From assembly GCF_002846365.1 (NCBI RefSeq), contig NZ_PJMW01000002.1, positions 1,984,001-2,048,000 on the forward strand: a stretch of DNA of 64,000 nt, in the 5' to 3' direction. The stretch comes from Nocardia fluminea (lineage in GTDB: Bacteria; Actinomycetota; Actinomycetes; Mycobacteriales; Mycobacteriaceae). Below, in pieces: positions 24,969 through 33,732 of this stretch. Every line of letters starts with the position of its first letter. Position 1 is the first letter of the stretch. Below the pieces are notes generated by a model that was not told the origin of the DNA, searched no databases, and worked only from the letters and a program-made list of their open reading frames with translations. Both the position numbers and the translations under genes were made by a program.

Positions 24969-25021
24969 CGTTGTTGAGCCGATGACGGGAATCGAACCCG
25001 CGCCATCTGCTTGGGAAGCAG
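24961..25021. repeat. Right attachment repeat (attL-like) inside tRNA-Gly
   Basis: Identical to 17837-17897 over 61 bases. It covers the terminator arm and the 3' half of the tRNA up to the anticodon stem, so integration kept the tRNA functional. Confidence 0.92.
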
Positions 25022-25047
25022 AAGTTCTACCATTGAACTACATCGGC
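24977..25047 (-). tRNA. glyT-like: tRNA-Gly (anticodon CCC)
   Basis: Folds as a 71-nt cloverleaf on the minus strand: acceptor GCCGATG/CATCGGC, D-arm GTTCAATGGTAGAAC, anticodon arm TCTGC-TTCCCAA-GCAGA with anticodon CCC, and T-arm GCGGGTTCGATTCCCGT. No CCA is encoded. A terminator follows. It is the integration target of the neighbouring element. Confidence 0.95.
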
Positions 25048-25182
25048 ACCGTGCCACTGGGGGCGATCGCGACTCTATCAGAACTTGTGCCGGGCGAGGC
25101 AAGTGTTGTTTGTGGCCGGGGGCGGTTCGGGGCGCGGAGGGGTGGGGGTCCTACCTGGGGTGCAGCTGCCTACACTGGGCCG

Positions 25183-25782
25183 GTGCTGCTCTCCGATCGT
25201 GACATCAGGGCCGAGATCGCTGCTGGGCGGCTCGGTGTCGAACCGATGCTCGAGTCGATGGTTCAGCCGTCGAGCATCGATGTGCGCCTCGACGGGCTGT
25301 TCCGGGTGTTCGACAACAGTCGCTACACCCATATCGATCCGGCGCAGCAGCAGGACGAGCTGACCAGCCTGGTGGAGCCGAAGCCGGGGGAGCCGTTCGT
25401 GCTGCATCCGGGGGAGTTCGTACTCGGGTCCACGCTCGAGGTGTGCTCGCTGCCCGACGATCTGGCGGGGCGGCTCGAGGGCAAGTCGAGTCTGGGGCGG
25501 CTCGGGCTGCTCACCCATTCGACGGCGGGGTTCATCGATCCGGGGTTCAGTGGGCACATCACGCTGGAGCTGTCGAACGTGGCGAATCTGCCGATCACGC
25601 TGTGGCCGGGGATGAAGATCGGGCAGCTGTGCCTGATCCGGTTGTCCAGCCCGGCCGAGCACCCGTACGGCAGCGCCGTGGCCGGGTCGAAGTACCAGGG
25701 TCAGCGCGGGCCGACGCCGTCGCGGTCGTACCTCAACTTTCCCCTCTCGCCCGACTCCCTGAGCGCCGTCGAGACCCGCTGA
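25183..25782 (+). CDS. dcd: dCTP deaminase (Dcd, possibly bifunctional with dUTPase)
   Basis: 199 aa. It makes dUTP from dCTP (and in some actinobacteria dUMP directly) for thymidylate synthesis. Motifs: [11 protein letters not shown] at the start, [11 protein letters not shown], the trimer/active-site segment [19 protein letters not shown], and the Glu in [11 protein letters not shown] 25183 is chosen by family start and because a TACACT -10 element (25171-25176) lies only 6 bases before it, so the mRNA is probably leaderless. M. tuberculosis has dcd next to udgA; here they are separated by ~7 kb. Its end overlaps a convergent gene by 82 bases. Confidence 0.92.
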   Translation: MLLSDRDIRAEIAAGRLGVEPMLESMVQPSSIDVRLDGLFRVFDNSRYTHIDPAQQQDELTSLVEPKPGEPFVLHPGEFVLGSTLEVCSLPDDLAGRLEGKSSLGRLGLLTHSTAGFIDPGFSGHITLELSNVANLPITLWPGMKIGQLCLIRLSSPAEHPYGSAVAGSKYQGQRGPTPSRSYLNFPLSPDSLSAVETR

Positions 25783-26210
25783 GGACCCGCCGCCACGGCG
25801 AGACGCAGCACCAGCGACAGCGGGGGCAGGGTGTCGCCACCGCCGGACGGCGGCCGCACCCAGTGACAGCCCTCGCGGCTCCAGCGCCCCAGGTTGGTCG
25901 GCAGCATCACGGCGCTGCCGGTGCCGGGGATATCGATATCGAGCCCCGCGAGCTCGGCGGCCTCTTCCTCGGAGGGCCTGGCGTCGGGTACGGCGAGCAC
26001 GCTCCAGCGGATCTGGCGGGCAAGCACCGGACCCTCACAGCGTTGCTCGCGCAGCGCCATGAGCACCTTCTCGGCGCGCGCGGTCGGGAGATGCACCACG
26101 CACAGCCGGTCGGTGATCGGCAGCATCACAAAGCCGCCGCGCTCGCGGACGGGTAGCCGGAATTCGCGCTGGTAACACCGCACCCAGTCGTCGACAGTTC
26201 TGGCTTCCAC
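25701..26210 (-). CDS. Hypothetical actinobacterial protein
   Basis: 169 aa from GTG 26210 (the frame extends further upstream but with low-complexity content). The sequence is well behaved for a folded protein: [55 protein letters not shown], and [18 protein letters not shown]. It looks like the small proteins often encoded divergently from XRE/TPR-type regulators in Nocardia and Streptomyces, whose function I do not know; distant similarity to primase-polymerase N-terminal domains is possible but unproven. It is divergent from the XRE regulator at 26359 and its 3' end overlaps dcd by 82 bases. Confidence 0.65.
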   Translation of the reverse strand: MEARTVDDWVRCYQREFRLPVRERGGFVMLPITDRLCVVHLPTARAEKVLMALREQRCEGPVLARQIRWSVLAVPDARPSEEEAAELAGLDIDIPGTGSAVMLPTNLGRWSREGCHWVRPPSGGGDTLPPLSLVLRLAVAAGPQRVSTALRESGERGKLRYDRDGVGPR

Positions 26211-26358
26211 GCTTCCAGAATCGCCTACGCACGGGCGCGTGACCACTGCCCCGCACCGCCCTTTCACTGCCTCTGGCAACCGATTCCACGAACTTGTGGC
26301 GTGTCTCACGATCACACTCGTACTCTGGTGGGAGTTGTCCGTCGGATGAGGTGACGCC

Positions 26359-27672
26359 GTGGTCGGGGAGTGGACAGGGAGAGAGGCCAGAGCTCTTCGC
26401 GATGCCAAACGAATGAGCATCCGGGAGTTCGCGGCTCATCTCGGTGTGCACGAACGACTGGTGTCGAAGTGGGAGGCGGGCGGGGTGCGGGTTCGCCCGC
26501 GTCCGGTGAATCAGGCCGCGCTGGATACGTCACTGGCCCGGTCCGATGATGTTGTGCGCGCACGATTCTCGACCCTGCTGGCGCCCGCGGGTGATGCCGA
26601 CCTGCTCGCGTTCGTCGATGCGGGAACTGTCAAAGGTGCTGTGCCCGAGGTGTTGTCGGAGAGGGAGTTGATCATGGCGGCTGCGCACGAGGCCAGCGAA
26701 CACGCGGCCGCCGCGGAGGGCACCAACGTGGGTGCCACGACGTTGGCCCAGCTCGACGCCGACGTGCGGCGCATCGCCAACGAATACGTCCATGCCGCAC
26801 CGGCACCGATGATGGTGGAGATGCTGCGGGTGCGCAGGCGGGTGTATCGACTACTCGACGGGCAGCAGAAGCCCGTCGACACCAGCCACCTATATCTGCT
26901 GGCGGGGACGCTGTCGGGGCTGCTGGCCAACGCGAGCACCGACCTCGGATACCTCGACGCCGCGGGTGAACAGATCAGGGCCGCTTGGGCTTACGCGGAA
27001 CTGAGTGGGCACAACGGGTTGCGTGCGTGGACGCGCGGCATGCACGCGCTGATCGAGAACTGGTCCGACCGCCCACGCAACGCCGTTCAATTGGCGCGCA
27101 GCGGACAGGAATTCACCGGCCCGGGACTGGGCCGGGTGCGGCTGCTCAACATCGAAGCCAGGGTGTGGGCGCGGCTCGGTAGCGACGCCGAGACCGACCG
27201 ATGCCTGCGCGCGGCCGAGGTGGCGGCCGGTGACCGCCGCGACGAACTGCACGACGAGATCGGCGGGGTGTTCGGTTTCGGCCCGCCCAAGGCCGCCTAC
27301 TACGCGGGCGCCACCTGCATCCAGCTCGGCCGCGCCGAACAGGCGCTGGCCGCCACCGAACGCGCGATCACCCTCTACTCGAGCGGCCCGCCGCTGCAAC
27401 GTTCCTACGGCGCCGAATCGCTGGCCCGTGTCGACAACGCGGCCGCCCACCTGATCAACGGCAGCATCGACGGCGCGGCCGACGCGCTGCGCCCGGTCCT
27501 CGACCTGCCCGAGGACAAACGCATCGCCCAGCTGGGCGAACGTCTGGTGGGCCTGCGCCGCCGCATCGCCGCCCCCACCTATCGCGACGCGGTGGAAGCG
27601 CGCGGCCTCGACGAGCGAATCGAAGAGTTCTGTGTGGCTACCGCCGCGTTGGCGAGCCACCCGCGGCTGTAG
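26359..27672 (+). CDS. XRE-family regulator with TPR-like C-terminus
   Basis: 437 aa. The N-terminal HTH is ALRDAKRMSIREFAAHLGVH followed by ERLVSKWEAGG; the remaining ~350 residues are helical repeats of TPR type (for example YLDAAGEQIRAAWAYAELSG and LGRAEQALAATERAITLYS). This architecture is widespread in actinomycetes as a peptide- or ligand-responsive regulator. GTG 26359 is preceded by GAGG. Its divergent neighbour at 25701-26210 is a likely target. Ligand unknown. Confidence 0.85.
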   Translation: MVGEWTGREARALRDAKRMSIREFAAHLGVHERLVSKWEAGGVRVRPRPVNQAALDTSLARSDDVVRARFSTLLAPAGDADLLAFVDAGTVKGAVPEVLSERELIMAAAHEASEHAAAAEGTNVGATTLAQLDADVRRIANEYVHAAPAPMMVEMLRVRRRVYRLLDGQQKPVDTSHLYLLAGTLSGLLANASTDLGYLDAAGEQIRAAWAYAELSGHNGLRAWTRGMHALIENWSDRPRNAVQLARSGQEFTGPGLGRVRLLNIEARVWARLGSDAETDRCLRAAEVAAGDRRDELHDEIGGVFGFGPPKAAYYAGATCIQLGRAEQALAATERAITLYSSGPPLQRSYGAESLARVDNAAAHLINGSIDGAADALRPVLDLPEDKRIAQLGERLVGLRRRIAAPTYRDAVEARGLDERIEEFCVATAALASHPRL

Positions 27673-27740
27673 CAGCCCGTCACCAGGCACGAAGCAACCG
27701 CGCGCCGTTATTGGTTTGCCCTGGATGGCACCATGGACGC

Positions 27741-28985
27741 GTGAGTCCTCAATCGCCGCATGTGCCCCCACGCGTTCTCGAGCAGTCGACGAAACTGCAG
27801 AACGTGGTCTACGAGATCCGTGGGCCGGTTCACGCGCAGGCAGCACGCCTGGAGGCCGAGGGCCACCGCATTCTCAAGCTCAACATCGGTAATCCGGCGC
27901 CGTTCGGGTTCGAGGCCCCCGATGTGATCATGCGCGACATCATCGCCGCGCTGCCGTATGCCCAGGGGTACTCCGAGTCCAAGGGGATCCTGTCCGCTCG
28001 GCGCGCCATCGTCACCCGGTACGAGCTGGTTCCCGGCTTTCCGGAGCTCGACGTGGACGACGTCTACCTCGGCAACGGGGTGTCGGAGCTGATCACCGTC
28101 ACCATGCAGGCCCTGCTCGACAACGGTGACGAGGTGCTGATCCCGGCCCCCGACTACCCGCTGTGGACTGCGATGACCAGCCTGGCCGGCGGTACTCCGG
28201 TGCACTACCTGTGCGACGAGGAGAACGGCTGGCAGCCCGACATCGCCGATATCGAATCGAAGATCACCCCCAAGACCAAGGCCCTGCTGGTGATCAACCC
28301 GAATAATCCGACGGGCGCGGTGTACTCGGCGGAGGTGTTGCAGCAGATCGTCGACCTGGCGCGCAAGCACCGGTTGCTGCTGCTGGCCGACGAGATCTAC
28401 GACAAGATCCTCTACGACGACGCCAAGCACATCTCGCTGGCCTCGCTCGCCCCCGACCTGCTGTGCCTGACCTTCAACGGTCTGTCGAAGGCGTACCGGG
28501 TGGCCGGTTACCGGTCGGGTTGGCTCGCCATCACCGGGCCCAAGGAACACGCGGCCGGTTTCCTGGAGGGCATCGACCTGCTCGCGTCCTCGCGGCTGTG
28601 CCCGAACGTGCCCGCCCAGCACGCCATTCAGGTGGCCCTCGGTGGGCATCAGAGCATCGAGGATCTGATCCTGCCCGGGGGGCGGCTGCTCGAGCAGCGC
28701 GATGTGGCGTGGGAACGGCTCAATATGATCCCGGGTGTGTCGTGCGTGAAGCCGCGTGGCGCGCTGTACGCGTTCCCGCGACTGGATCCGAATGTGCACG
28801 AGATCCATGACGACGGGAAGCTCGTGCTGGATCTGCTGTTGCAGGAGAAGATCTTGATGGTGCAGGGGACCGGCTTCAACTGGCCGGCGAACGACCATCT
28901 GCGGATCGTGACGTTGCCGTGGGCGCGGGATCTGGCCGTGGCGATCGAGCGGTTCGGAAATTTCCTGTCCAGCTACCGGCAGTAG
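27741..28985 (+). CDS. PLP-dependent aminotransferase (AspC/AlaA-like)
   Basis: 414 aa from GTG 27741. Fold-type I aminotransferase: LNIGNPAPFGFEAPD, QGYSESKGILSARRAIV, DVYLGNGVSELI, PNNPTGAVYS, LADEIYDKIL, the PLP lysine in FNGLSKAYRVAGYRSGW, and the substrate-binding Arg in HLRIVTLPW. It corresponds by sequence and position to M. tuberculosis Rv0337c (annotated aspC); close relatives in E. coli (AlaA) make alanine from pyruvate and glutamate, so alanine synthesis is the likelier role. The neighbouring 6C RNA and downstream genes are not in the same operon. Confidence 0.9.
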   Translation: MSPQSPHVPPRVLEQSTKLQNVVYEIRGPVHAQAARLEAEGHRILKLNIGNPAPFGFEAPDVIMRDIIAALPYAQGYSESKGILSARRAIVTRYELVPGFPELDVDDVYLGNGVSELITVTMQALLDNGDEVLIPAPDYPLWTAMTSLAGGTPVHYLCDEENGWQPDIADIESKITPKTKALLVINPNNPTGAVYSAEVLQQIVDLARKHRLLLLADEIYDKILYDDAKHISLASLAPDLLCLTFNGLSKAYRVAGYRSGWLAITGPKEHAAGFLEGIDLLASSRLCPNVPAQHAIQVALGGHQSIEDLILPGGRLLEQRDVAWERLNMIPGVSCVKPRGALYAFPRLDPNVHEIHDDGKLVLDLLLQEKILMVQGTGFNWPANDHLRIVTLPWARDLAVAIERFGNFLSSYRQ

Positions 28986-29149
28986 AGTTACAGCCGATGC
29001 TCACCTGTCACGGCTTTGACCAGTGAGTTTATGGGCTCTGGGCAGGATGGCCATCCTGGTATGCCAGGTAAAACAGACTGTGAGTTCGGAATGTTGGATG
29101 TTATGAAGATCTACTAGTGCAAAAGTCCATCTTTTGTGTACAGTAGACC

Positions 29150-29328
29150 TCGGCGCTTCGGCGCCCTGGCCCGGTTGTCTACCCCCCCTGGACAACCGAG
29201 AGCCTCAGGTATGCGCGCCTACCCCCCTGGGCGCCTACCTCCGGCGGCGGAGACACCCCCCTGCTCTCCGCCGCCCACAAACCCACCTCCCTGGGTTCAG
29301 GTCCGACCTGAACCCAGGGAGGTTTTTT
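29150..29328 (+). ncRNA. 6C: 6C-type small RNA with three C-rich hairpin loops
   Basis: Three successive hairpins carry C-runs in their loops: CGGTTGTC/GACAACCG around TACCCCCCCTG (29172-29198), AGGTA..GCGCC/GGCGC..TACCT around TACCCCCCTG (29207-29240), and GGCGGCGGAG/CTCCGCCGCC around ACACCCCCCTGCT (29243-29275). A strong terminator follows. C-rich loops are the hallmark of the actinobacterial 6C sRNA family (mycobacterial B11), where they pair with G-rich ribosome binding sites to repress mRNAs. A -10-like TACAGT at 29139-29144 would start transcription near 29150. The usual family description has two C-loops; this one has three. Confidence 0.88.
29285..29328 (+). terminator. 18-bp perfect terminator of the 6C RNA
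   Basis: ACCTCCCTGGGTTCAGGT (29285-29302) pairs perfectly with ACCTGAACCCAGGGAGGT (29306-29323) around CCG and runs into TTTTTT. An intrinsic terminator this strong is rare in high-GC genomes and fits a small-RNA gene. Confidence 0.95.
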
Positions 29329-29378
29329 GTTCGTGTTGCGGGCGTGTTATTGAAAATGAGGTCCTTTAAGCTCTGGTC

Positions 29379-30650
29379 GTGAGCGAGCATCATCACCATC
29401 ACGACCATTCCGGGCCCATCGCCATCAGTGACACCGCGGCGAAGGTCGTCGTCGGGTTGCTGGGGATCATCGGGATGGTGGTGTTGGTCGCGACAGTGTT
29501 CTTGTGGCCGAGCGCGCAGCACGTCGAGATCCCGCTGCCGATGCAGACCATGTCCGGTGGGGCCGTGGAGACCGAGGCCGGAACCGTTGTCATGCAGGAC
29601 ATCGGGCCCTGCGGGAGCCCGTCGAACGGCAAGGCGTTCACGGACAAGCCGGAACCACCGCGGACCGCCTCCTACACCTGCCAGCGCAGCATCATCGACA
29701 TCAGGTCGGGCCCCGACGAGGGCAAGAAGACGCTGTTCGAGATCGCGCCGGGGCCGGGGCAGCCCGATCTGCGAGCCGGCGACGACATCCGGATGGTGCG
29801 CGCCGCGGATCCGGCCGGGATCACCATGTACGGCTTCGAGGACTACGCGCGCGGGCTCCCGCTGACCTTGATCGTGCTCGCCTTCGTCGTGGTGATCTGC
29901 GTGGTCGCGCGGTGGCGGGGCTTCCGGGCGCTGGTCGGGCTGTGTTTCGCGTTCGGCGTGGTGGTGATGTTCCTGCTGCCCGCGCTGCTCGACGGCAAGG
30001 CGGCCATTCCGGTCGCACTGGTGTCGGGAGCGCTGATTCTGTACGTGGTGCTCTACCTCGCGCACGGGGTGAATCTGCGGACCAGTTCGGCGTTGCTCGG
30101 GACACTCGCGTCGATGGTGGTGGCGGCGATCCTGTCCTGGCTGGCGATCGAGGTCACCCATCTCACCGGGCTGTCCGAGGAACAGAACACCAACGTGGCG
30201 ACCTACATTCAGCACGTGAGCATCACCGGCCTGCTGCTGGCGGGGTTCATCATCGGCTCGCTCGGTGTGCTCAACGACGTGACCATCACGCAGGCCTCGG
30301 CGGCCTTCGAACTCGCCGCACTCGACGAAGTCGCGTCGCGGCGGGAGATCTTCACCGCTGCCATGCGGGTCGGGCGCGACCACATCGCCAGCACGGTCTA
30401 CACGCTCGTGCTCGCCTACGCTGGTGGCGCGCTACCGCTGCTGCTGCTGTTCAGCGTCGCGGGGCGATCGATCACCGACGTGCTGACCGGTGACGCGGTG
30501 GCCATCGAGATCACGCGATCGGCGGTGGGCGGTATCGCGCTCGCACTGTCGGTGCCCCTGACGACCGCGATCGCGGTGATGCTGGCCCGGCCGTTCGGTA
30601 CGAAGACGGCCGCCGTGGCACCCGCGCGCGCCAGGCACGCACGCAACTGA
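29379..30650 (+). CDS. YibE/F-family membrane protein
   Basis: 423 aa. A His-rich N-terminus (SEHHHHHDHSG) is followed by one transmembrane helix, an extracytoplasmic domain of ~120 residues with two cysteines (GPCGSPSN and YTCQRS), then about seven transmembrane helices containing the YibE/F core (LTLIVLAFVVVICVVARWRG; VALVSGALILYVV; SLGVLNDVTITQASAAFEL). The family is widely conserved and of unknown function, possibly transport; the His-rich start could bind metal. No ribosome site precedes GTG 29379, so translation may be leaderless. Confidence 0.85.
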   Translation: MSEHHHHHDHSGPIAISDTAAKVVVGLLGIIGMVVLVATVFLWPSAQHVEIPLPMQTMSGGAVETEAGTVVMQDIGPCGSPSNGKAFTDKPEPPRTASYTCQRSIIDIRSGPDEGKKTLFEIAPGPGQPDLRAGDDIRMVRAADPAGITMYGFEDYARGLPLTLIVLAFVVVICVVARWRGFRALVGLCFAFGVVVMFLLPALLDGKAAIPVALVSGALILYVVLYLAHGVNLRTSSALLGTLASMVVAAILSWLAIEVTHLTGLSEEQNTNVATYIQHVSITGLLLAGFIIGSLGVLNDVTITQASAAFELAALDEVASRREIFTAAMRVGRDHIASTVYTLVLAYAGGALPLLLLFSVAGRSITDVLTGDAVAIEITRSAVGGIALALSVPLTTAIAVMLARPFGTKTAAVAPARARHARN

Positions 30651-30661
30651 GGCTGTTCGGA

Positions 30662-30694
30662 TTCGCCGGACCGGGCTGAACCCGGTTCGGCGAA
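30662..30694. terminator. Hairpin between convergent genes
   Basis: TTCGCCGGACCGGG (30662-30675) pairs with CCCGGTTCGGCGAA (30681-30694) with one mismatch. It lies between the YibE/F gene and the Hsp70-like gene whose stop is at 30712. Confidence 0.6.
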
Positions 30695-30711
30695 CCGGGG
30701 ACCTCCAGCCG

Positions 30712-32070
30712 CTACTGACCGGCGGGCGGAAAGCCGGGGAGGACCACCGGGGGCAGGGTGGGCAGCACCACCGGAGGCAGGCCGGGGACCACAGTGAAGG
30801 TGTTGGGGCCCTGCGTCGGTGGCGCGTCGGTGGTCTCCTCGGCCCGACGCGGATTGACCGGTGGGGCCGCGACGGTCTCGTGCTGGGCCTCGGTGGTCGC
30901 GGACGGGGCCGTCGACGGGCCGACGGCACTCGGTCGCGGCGCGGTGGTGGCGGGGACGGCCTGCGAACCGTCGCTCGACGAACCGCGCTCGAGCACTTCG
31001 GGGCCGTAGCCGAGGCCGAGGCCGATCGCGGCGACCACCACCAGCGAACTCACCGTCAGCACCGCCACGTTCAGTTCCCGGCGCGAATGCGCGCGATGGG
31101 CGAGTGCGCTGAGCGGGCGGCGACCGCGGGCGGGCGCGGTGAGCCAGGCGGGGGTCGCGTCGTCGTGGTCGCCCATCGGGATCGGCGCCGGGGCGACGGG
31201 CGCCTGCTGGACCTGAGCGGGACGAGCGAGCAGCGCGGCACCGCGGGCCAGCGCCGTCTCCGGTTCGGCGGGCACGATCACCGGCACGCCGATCGTGCGC
31301 TCGAGCACGCGCGCGATCAGCGGAATCCGGGCACCCCCACCGAGAACCAGCACCGCCTGCACCGGATGCTGCGCGCGGATGATGACATCGCGGGTCATCC
31401 GGGCCGACGACTCGATCGCCAGCATCATCAGCGCTTCGAAATTCTCCTGGGTGAGCAGCACCAGGCCCTGCTCGCTCGGCAAGGCCACGGCGTTGCTGTT
31501 GGACAGCTGCTCCTTGGCGGCCCGGCACAGCCCGTCGAGGGCCGCCAGGCCCGCCGGATCGGCCGGATGCGCGATCCGGCCGGAGGCGATCTGCTGCTCC
31601 CTGATCAGCGAGTCCAGGTAGTCGCCGCTGATATCGCTGATCCGCTCGCACTGGTACACATCGCTGGTGCGGGCGTTGATCACGCTCACCGTGAGACCCG
31701 AACTGCCCAGGTCGTAGACGGCCAGCGTGGACACTTCACGCATATCGCTGGTGGCATGGGCGAAGTGCACGGCGGCAACGGCTTCGGGAACGAGCTGGTA
31801 GTTCGTGAGCTGGCGGCGTGCCATGGCGGCGCGCACCGCCCTGGCCTGCGGCTCACTGCGGAAGGTGATCGTGGTGGCGGCGGTCTCCGGCGACGCGGCC
31901 AGCGTGGCGGCGATCGCGTCGGCGGCGGTCTCCTCGGCCTGCTGTTCCGGCATCGAGATCGATTGCACCTCGAACGAATACGGCGGAACGGAACCGTGAG
32001 GGTCACCGTGCTGCGGACGCGCGAGGCGCACCGTCCCGGCCCCCACCGATATTCCCAGAACCGAACTCAT
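30712..32070 (-). CDS. Membrane-anchored Hsp70-like (actin-fold ATPase) protein
   Basis: 452 aa from ATG 32070. The N-terminal ~290 residues are an Hsp70/actin-type nucleotide-binding domain: LGISVGAGTVRLA (phosphate 1), VPEAVAAVHFA, LAVYDLGSSGLTVSVI (phosphate 2) and VLVLGGGARIPLIARVLE (adenosine). There is no peptide-binding domain. A basic stretch and one transmembrane helix (LNVAVLTVSSLVVVAAIGLG, about 340-360) precede a Ser/Thr/Pro-rich tail outside the cell, ending in PVVLP repeats. The topology (cytosolic ATPase, surface tail) matches the proteins at 43024 and 46672. Function unknown. Confidence 0.82.
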   Translation of the reverse strand: MSSVLGISVGAGTVRLARPQHGDPHGSVPPYSFEVQSISMPEQQAEETAADAIAATLAASPETAATTITFRSEPQARAVRAAMARRQLTNYQLVPEAVAAVHFAHATSDMREVSTLAVYDLGSSGLTVSVINARTSDVYQCERISDISGDYLDSLIREQQIASGRIAHPADPAGLAALDGLCRAAKEQLSNSNAVALPSEQGLVLLTQENFEALMMLAIESSARMTRDVIIRAQHPVQAVLVLGGGARIPLIARVLERTIGVPVIVPAEPETALARGAALLARPAQVQQAPVAPAPIPMGDHDDATPAWLTAPARGRRPLSALAHRAHSRRELNVAVLTVSSLVVVAAIGLGLGYGPEVLERGSSSDGSQAVPATTAPRPSAVGPSTAPSATTEAQHETVAAPPVNPRRAEETTDAPPTQGPNTFTVVPGLPPVVLPTLPPVVLPGFPPAGQ

Positions 32071-32159
32071 CCGCTGCCCATCTCGTCCGTGCTGCACGAC
32101 TGCGAAGGACTGCGATAACGCGGACCGAAATCCGCCCAGCCCCCGCTTGGCTCGTTACT

Positions 32160-33482
32160 CTACGGGGTGCCGAGTCCGGCGTATACCCACCCGGCCGCCC
32201 GCCATGCCGTGCTGTCCAAGCAGTTGCGACCGTCGATGATCGAACGGGACCGTACCACCGGGTCGAGGTCGGTCGGCGTCAAAGCGGTGAATTCGTTCCA
32301 CTCGGTAAGGACCAGCACCACATCGGCGCGATCACAGGCCTCCGAGACCGAGGTGGCGTAGTTCAGCGTGGGGAACACGCGCCGCGAATTCTCCACGGCC
32401 TTGGGGTCGTACACCGTGACGACGGCGCCGTGCAGCTGGATCATCCCCGCCACGTTCAAGGCCGGCGAATCGCGCACATCGTCGGACTCGGGCTTGAAGG
32501 CGGCGCCCAAGACGGCCACATTCGCCCCGAGCAGGGAACCTCCGCAGGCCCGGGCGGCCATGTCGACGACCTTCGTGCGGCGGCGCATGTTGATGTTGTC
32601 GACCTCGCGCAGGAACGCCACGGCGTGATCGGCGCCGAGTTCACCCGAGCGTGCCATGAAGGCGCGGATGTCCTTGGGTAAGCAGCCACCCCCGAAACCG
32701 AGTCCGGCGTTGAGGAACCGGCGGCCGATGCGGGCGTCGTAACCGAGCGCGTCGGCCAGCATGGTGACATCGGCACCGGTGGCCTCACACACCTCCGAGA
32801 CGGCGTTGATGAACGAGATCTTCGTCGCCAGAAAGGCATTCGCCGAGACCTTCACCAATTCGGCGGTGGCCAGATCGGTGAGCAGGAACGGGATCTCGGC
32901 GGCGATGAGGTCGGCGTAGATCTCGCGGATGTGCTCCTGCACCCACGCCGAGCGTTCGCGGCAGTGATCGAGTCCGAGGACGAGGCGGTCGGGTCGCAAG
33001 GTGTCCTGCACCGCGAAACCCTCGCGCAGGAACTCGGGGTTCCAGGCGACCTCGACCTCGACCTTCGCGCGCTCGCGGGCCCGAACGCCGAGGGCCGCGG
33101 CGGTTCCCACCGGCACCGTGGACTTGCCGACGATCATCGCCGGGCGTTCCAGCATCGGGGCGAGCGTGTCCACCACCGCGTGCACGTATTTCAGATCGGC
33201 GCCGTATTCGCCCTTCTTCTGCGGTGTCCCGACGCCGAGGAAATGGACGTCGGCATGAGCCGCGGCATCGGAGTAATCGGTGGTGAATCGCAGCCGGCCG
33301 GCGGCGAGGTTGCGTTGCAGCACTTCCTCGAGTCCCGGCTCGTAGAACGGCACCACACCGTCGGCCAGCTTGGCCACCTTGCCGGGATCGACGTCCACCC
33401 CGACCACGTCGTGTCCCAACTCGGCCATACACGCTGCATGCGTGGCTCCGAGGTACCCCGTTCCGAAGACTGTGCATCGCAT
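32160..33482 (-). CDS. udgA: UDP-glucose 6-dehydrogenase
   Basis: 440 aa. It oxidises UDP-glucose to UDP-glucuronate with 2 NAD+, feeding surface polysaccharides. Motifs: NAD Rossmann GTGYLGATHAACMAELGHDV, STVPVGTA, NPEFLREGFAV, and the catalytic Cys in LGFGGGCLPKDIRAF. It matches M. tuberculosis Rv0322 (udgA), near dcd as in that genome. It is transcribed in the same direction as the Hsp70-like gene, 89 bases away. Start ATG 33482. Confidence 0.93.
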   Translation of the reverse strand: MRCTVFGTGYLGATHAACMAELGHDVVGVDVDPGKVAKLADGVVPFYEPGLEEVLQRNLAAGRLRFTTDYSDAAAHADVHFLGVGTPQKKGEYGADLKYVHAVVDTLAPMLERPAMIVGKSTVPVGTAAALGVRARERAKVEVEVAWNPEFLREGFAVQDTLRPDRLVLGLDHCRERSAWVQEHIREIYADLIAAEIPFLLTDLATAELVKVSANAFLATKISFINAVSEVCEATGADVTMLADALGYDARIGRRFLNAGLGFGGGCLPKDIRAFMARSGELGADHAVAFLREVDNINMRRRTKVVDMAARACGGSLLGANVAVLGAAFKPESDDVRDSPALNVAGMIQLHGAVVTVYDPKAVENSRRVFPTLNYATSVSEACDRADVVLVLTEWNEFTALTPTDLDPVVRSRSIIDGRNCLDSTAWRAAGWVYAGLGTP

Positions 33483-33732
33483 AGTTCTGTTGGTAAGCGG
33501 CGCGCGTGGCTACGCCGCGTCAGTGAGGCAAGAGCGGGCGCAACATCTGGTGTACAGGGGGAAACGCCTGGCCGGGTGAGCGGGGTGCAGGGCTCTCACC
33601 TGCGGAGATGTGAAAGCTGGCACGTGCACGGTTCGGATCGTCGGCCTGCATTCGTGGCGAGCCGATCGGGTTCGCGGGGATTGGCATAATCGTGCGGGAT
33701 CGCGTCGAAACGCCCTCGCGGATGGAGCATTT

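Larger units (their letters stand above)
17837..25021. mobile_element. Integrated element in tRNA-Gly (AICE-like, without a translocase gene)
   Basis: Identical 61-bp direct repeats bound about 7.1 kb; the right copy is inside an intact tRNA-Gly and the left copy is its 3' half plus terminator. Inside, in order: a DUF4160 protein, a HAD hydrolase and GntR repressor (leftward), then rightward a 92-aa protein, a zinc-ribbon protein, an XRE-type protein, a RepSA-type HUH initiator, an Xis and a tyrosine integrase next to the tRNA. This is the rep-xis-int core of actinomycete integrative and conjugative elements. No FtsK/SpoIIIE-like Tra gene or Spd genes are seen, so it is either mobilisable only or reduced. 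Confidence 0.88.

Noticed and set aside
28986..29145. Short gene before the 6C RNA
   Set aside because: No frame with a ribosome site; the minus-strand 64-codon frame crosses the RNA's hairpins.
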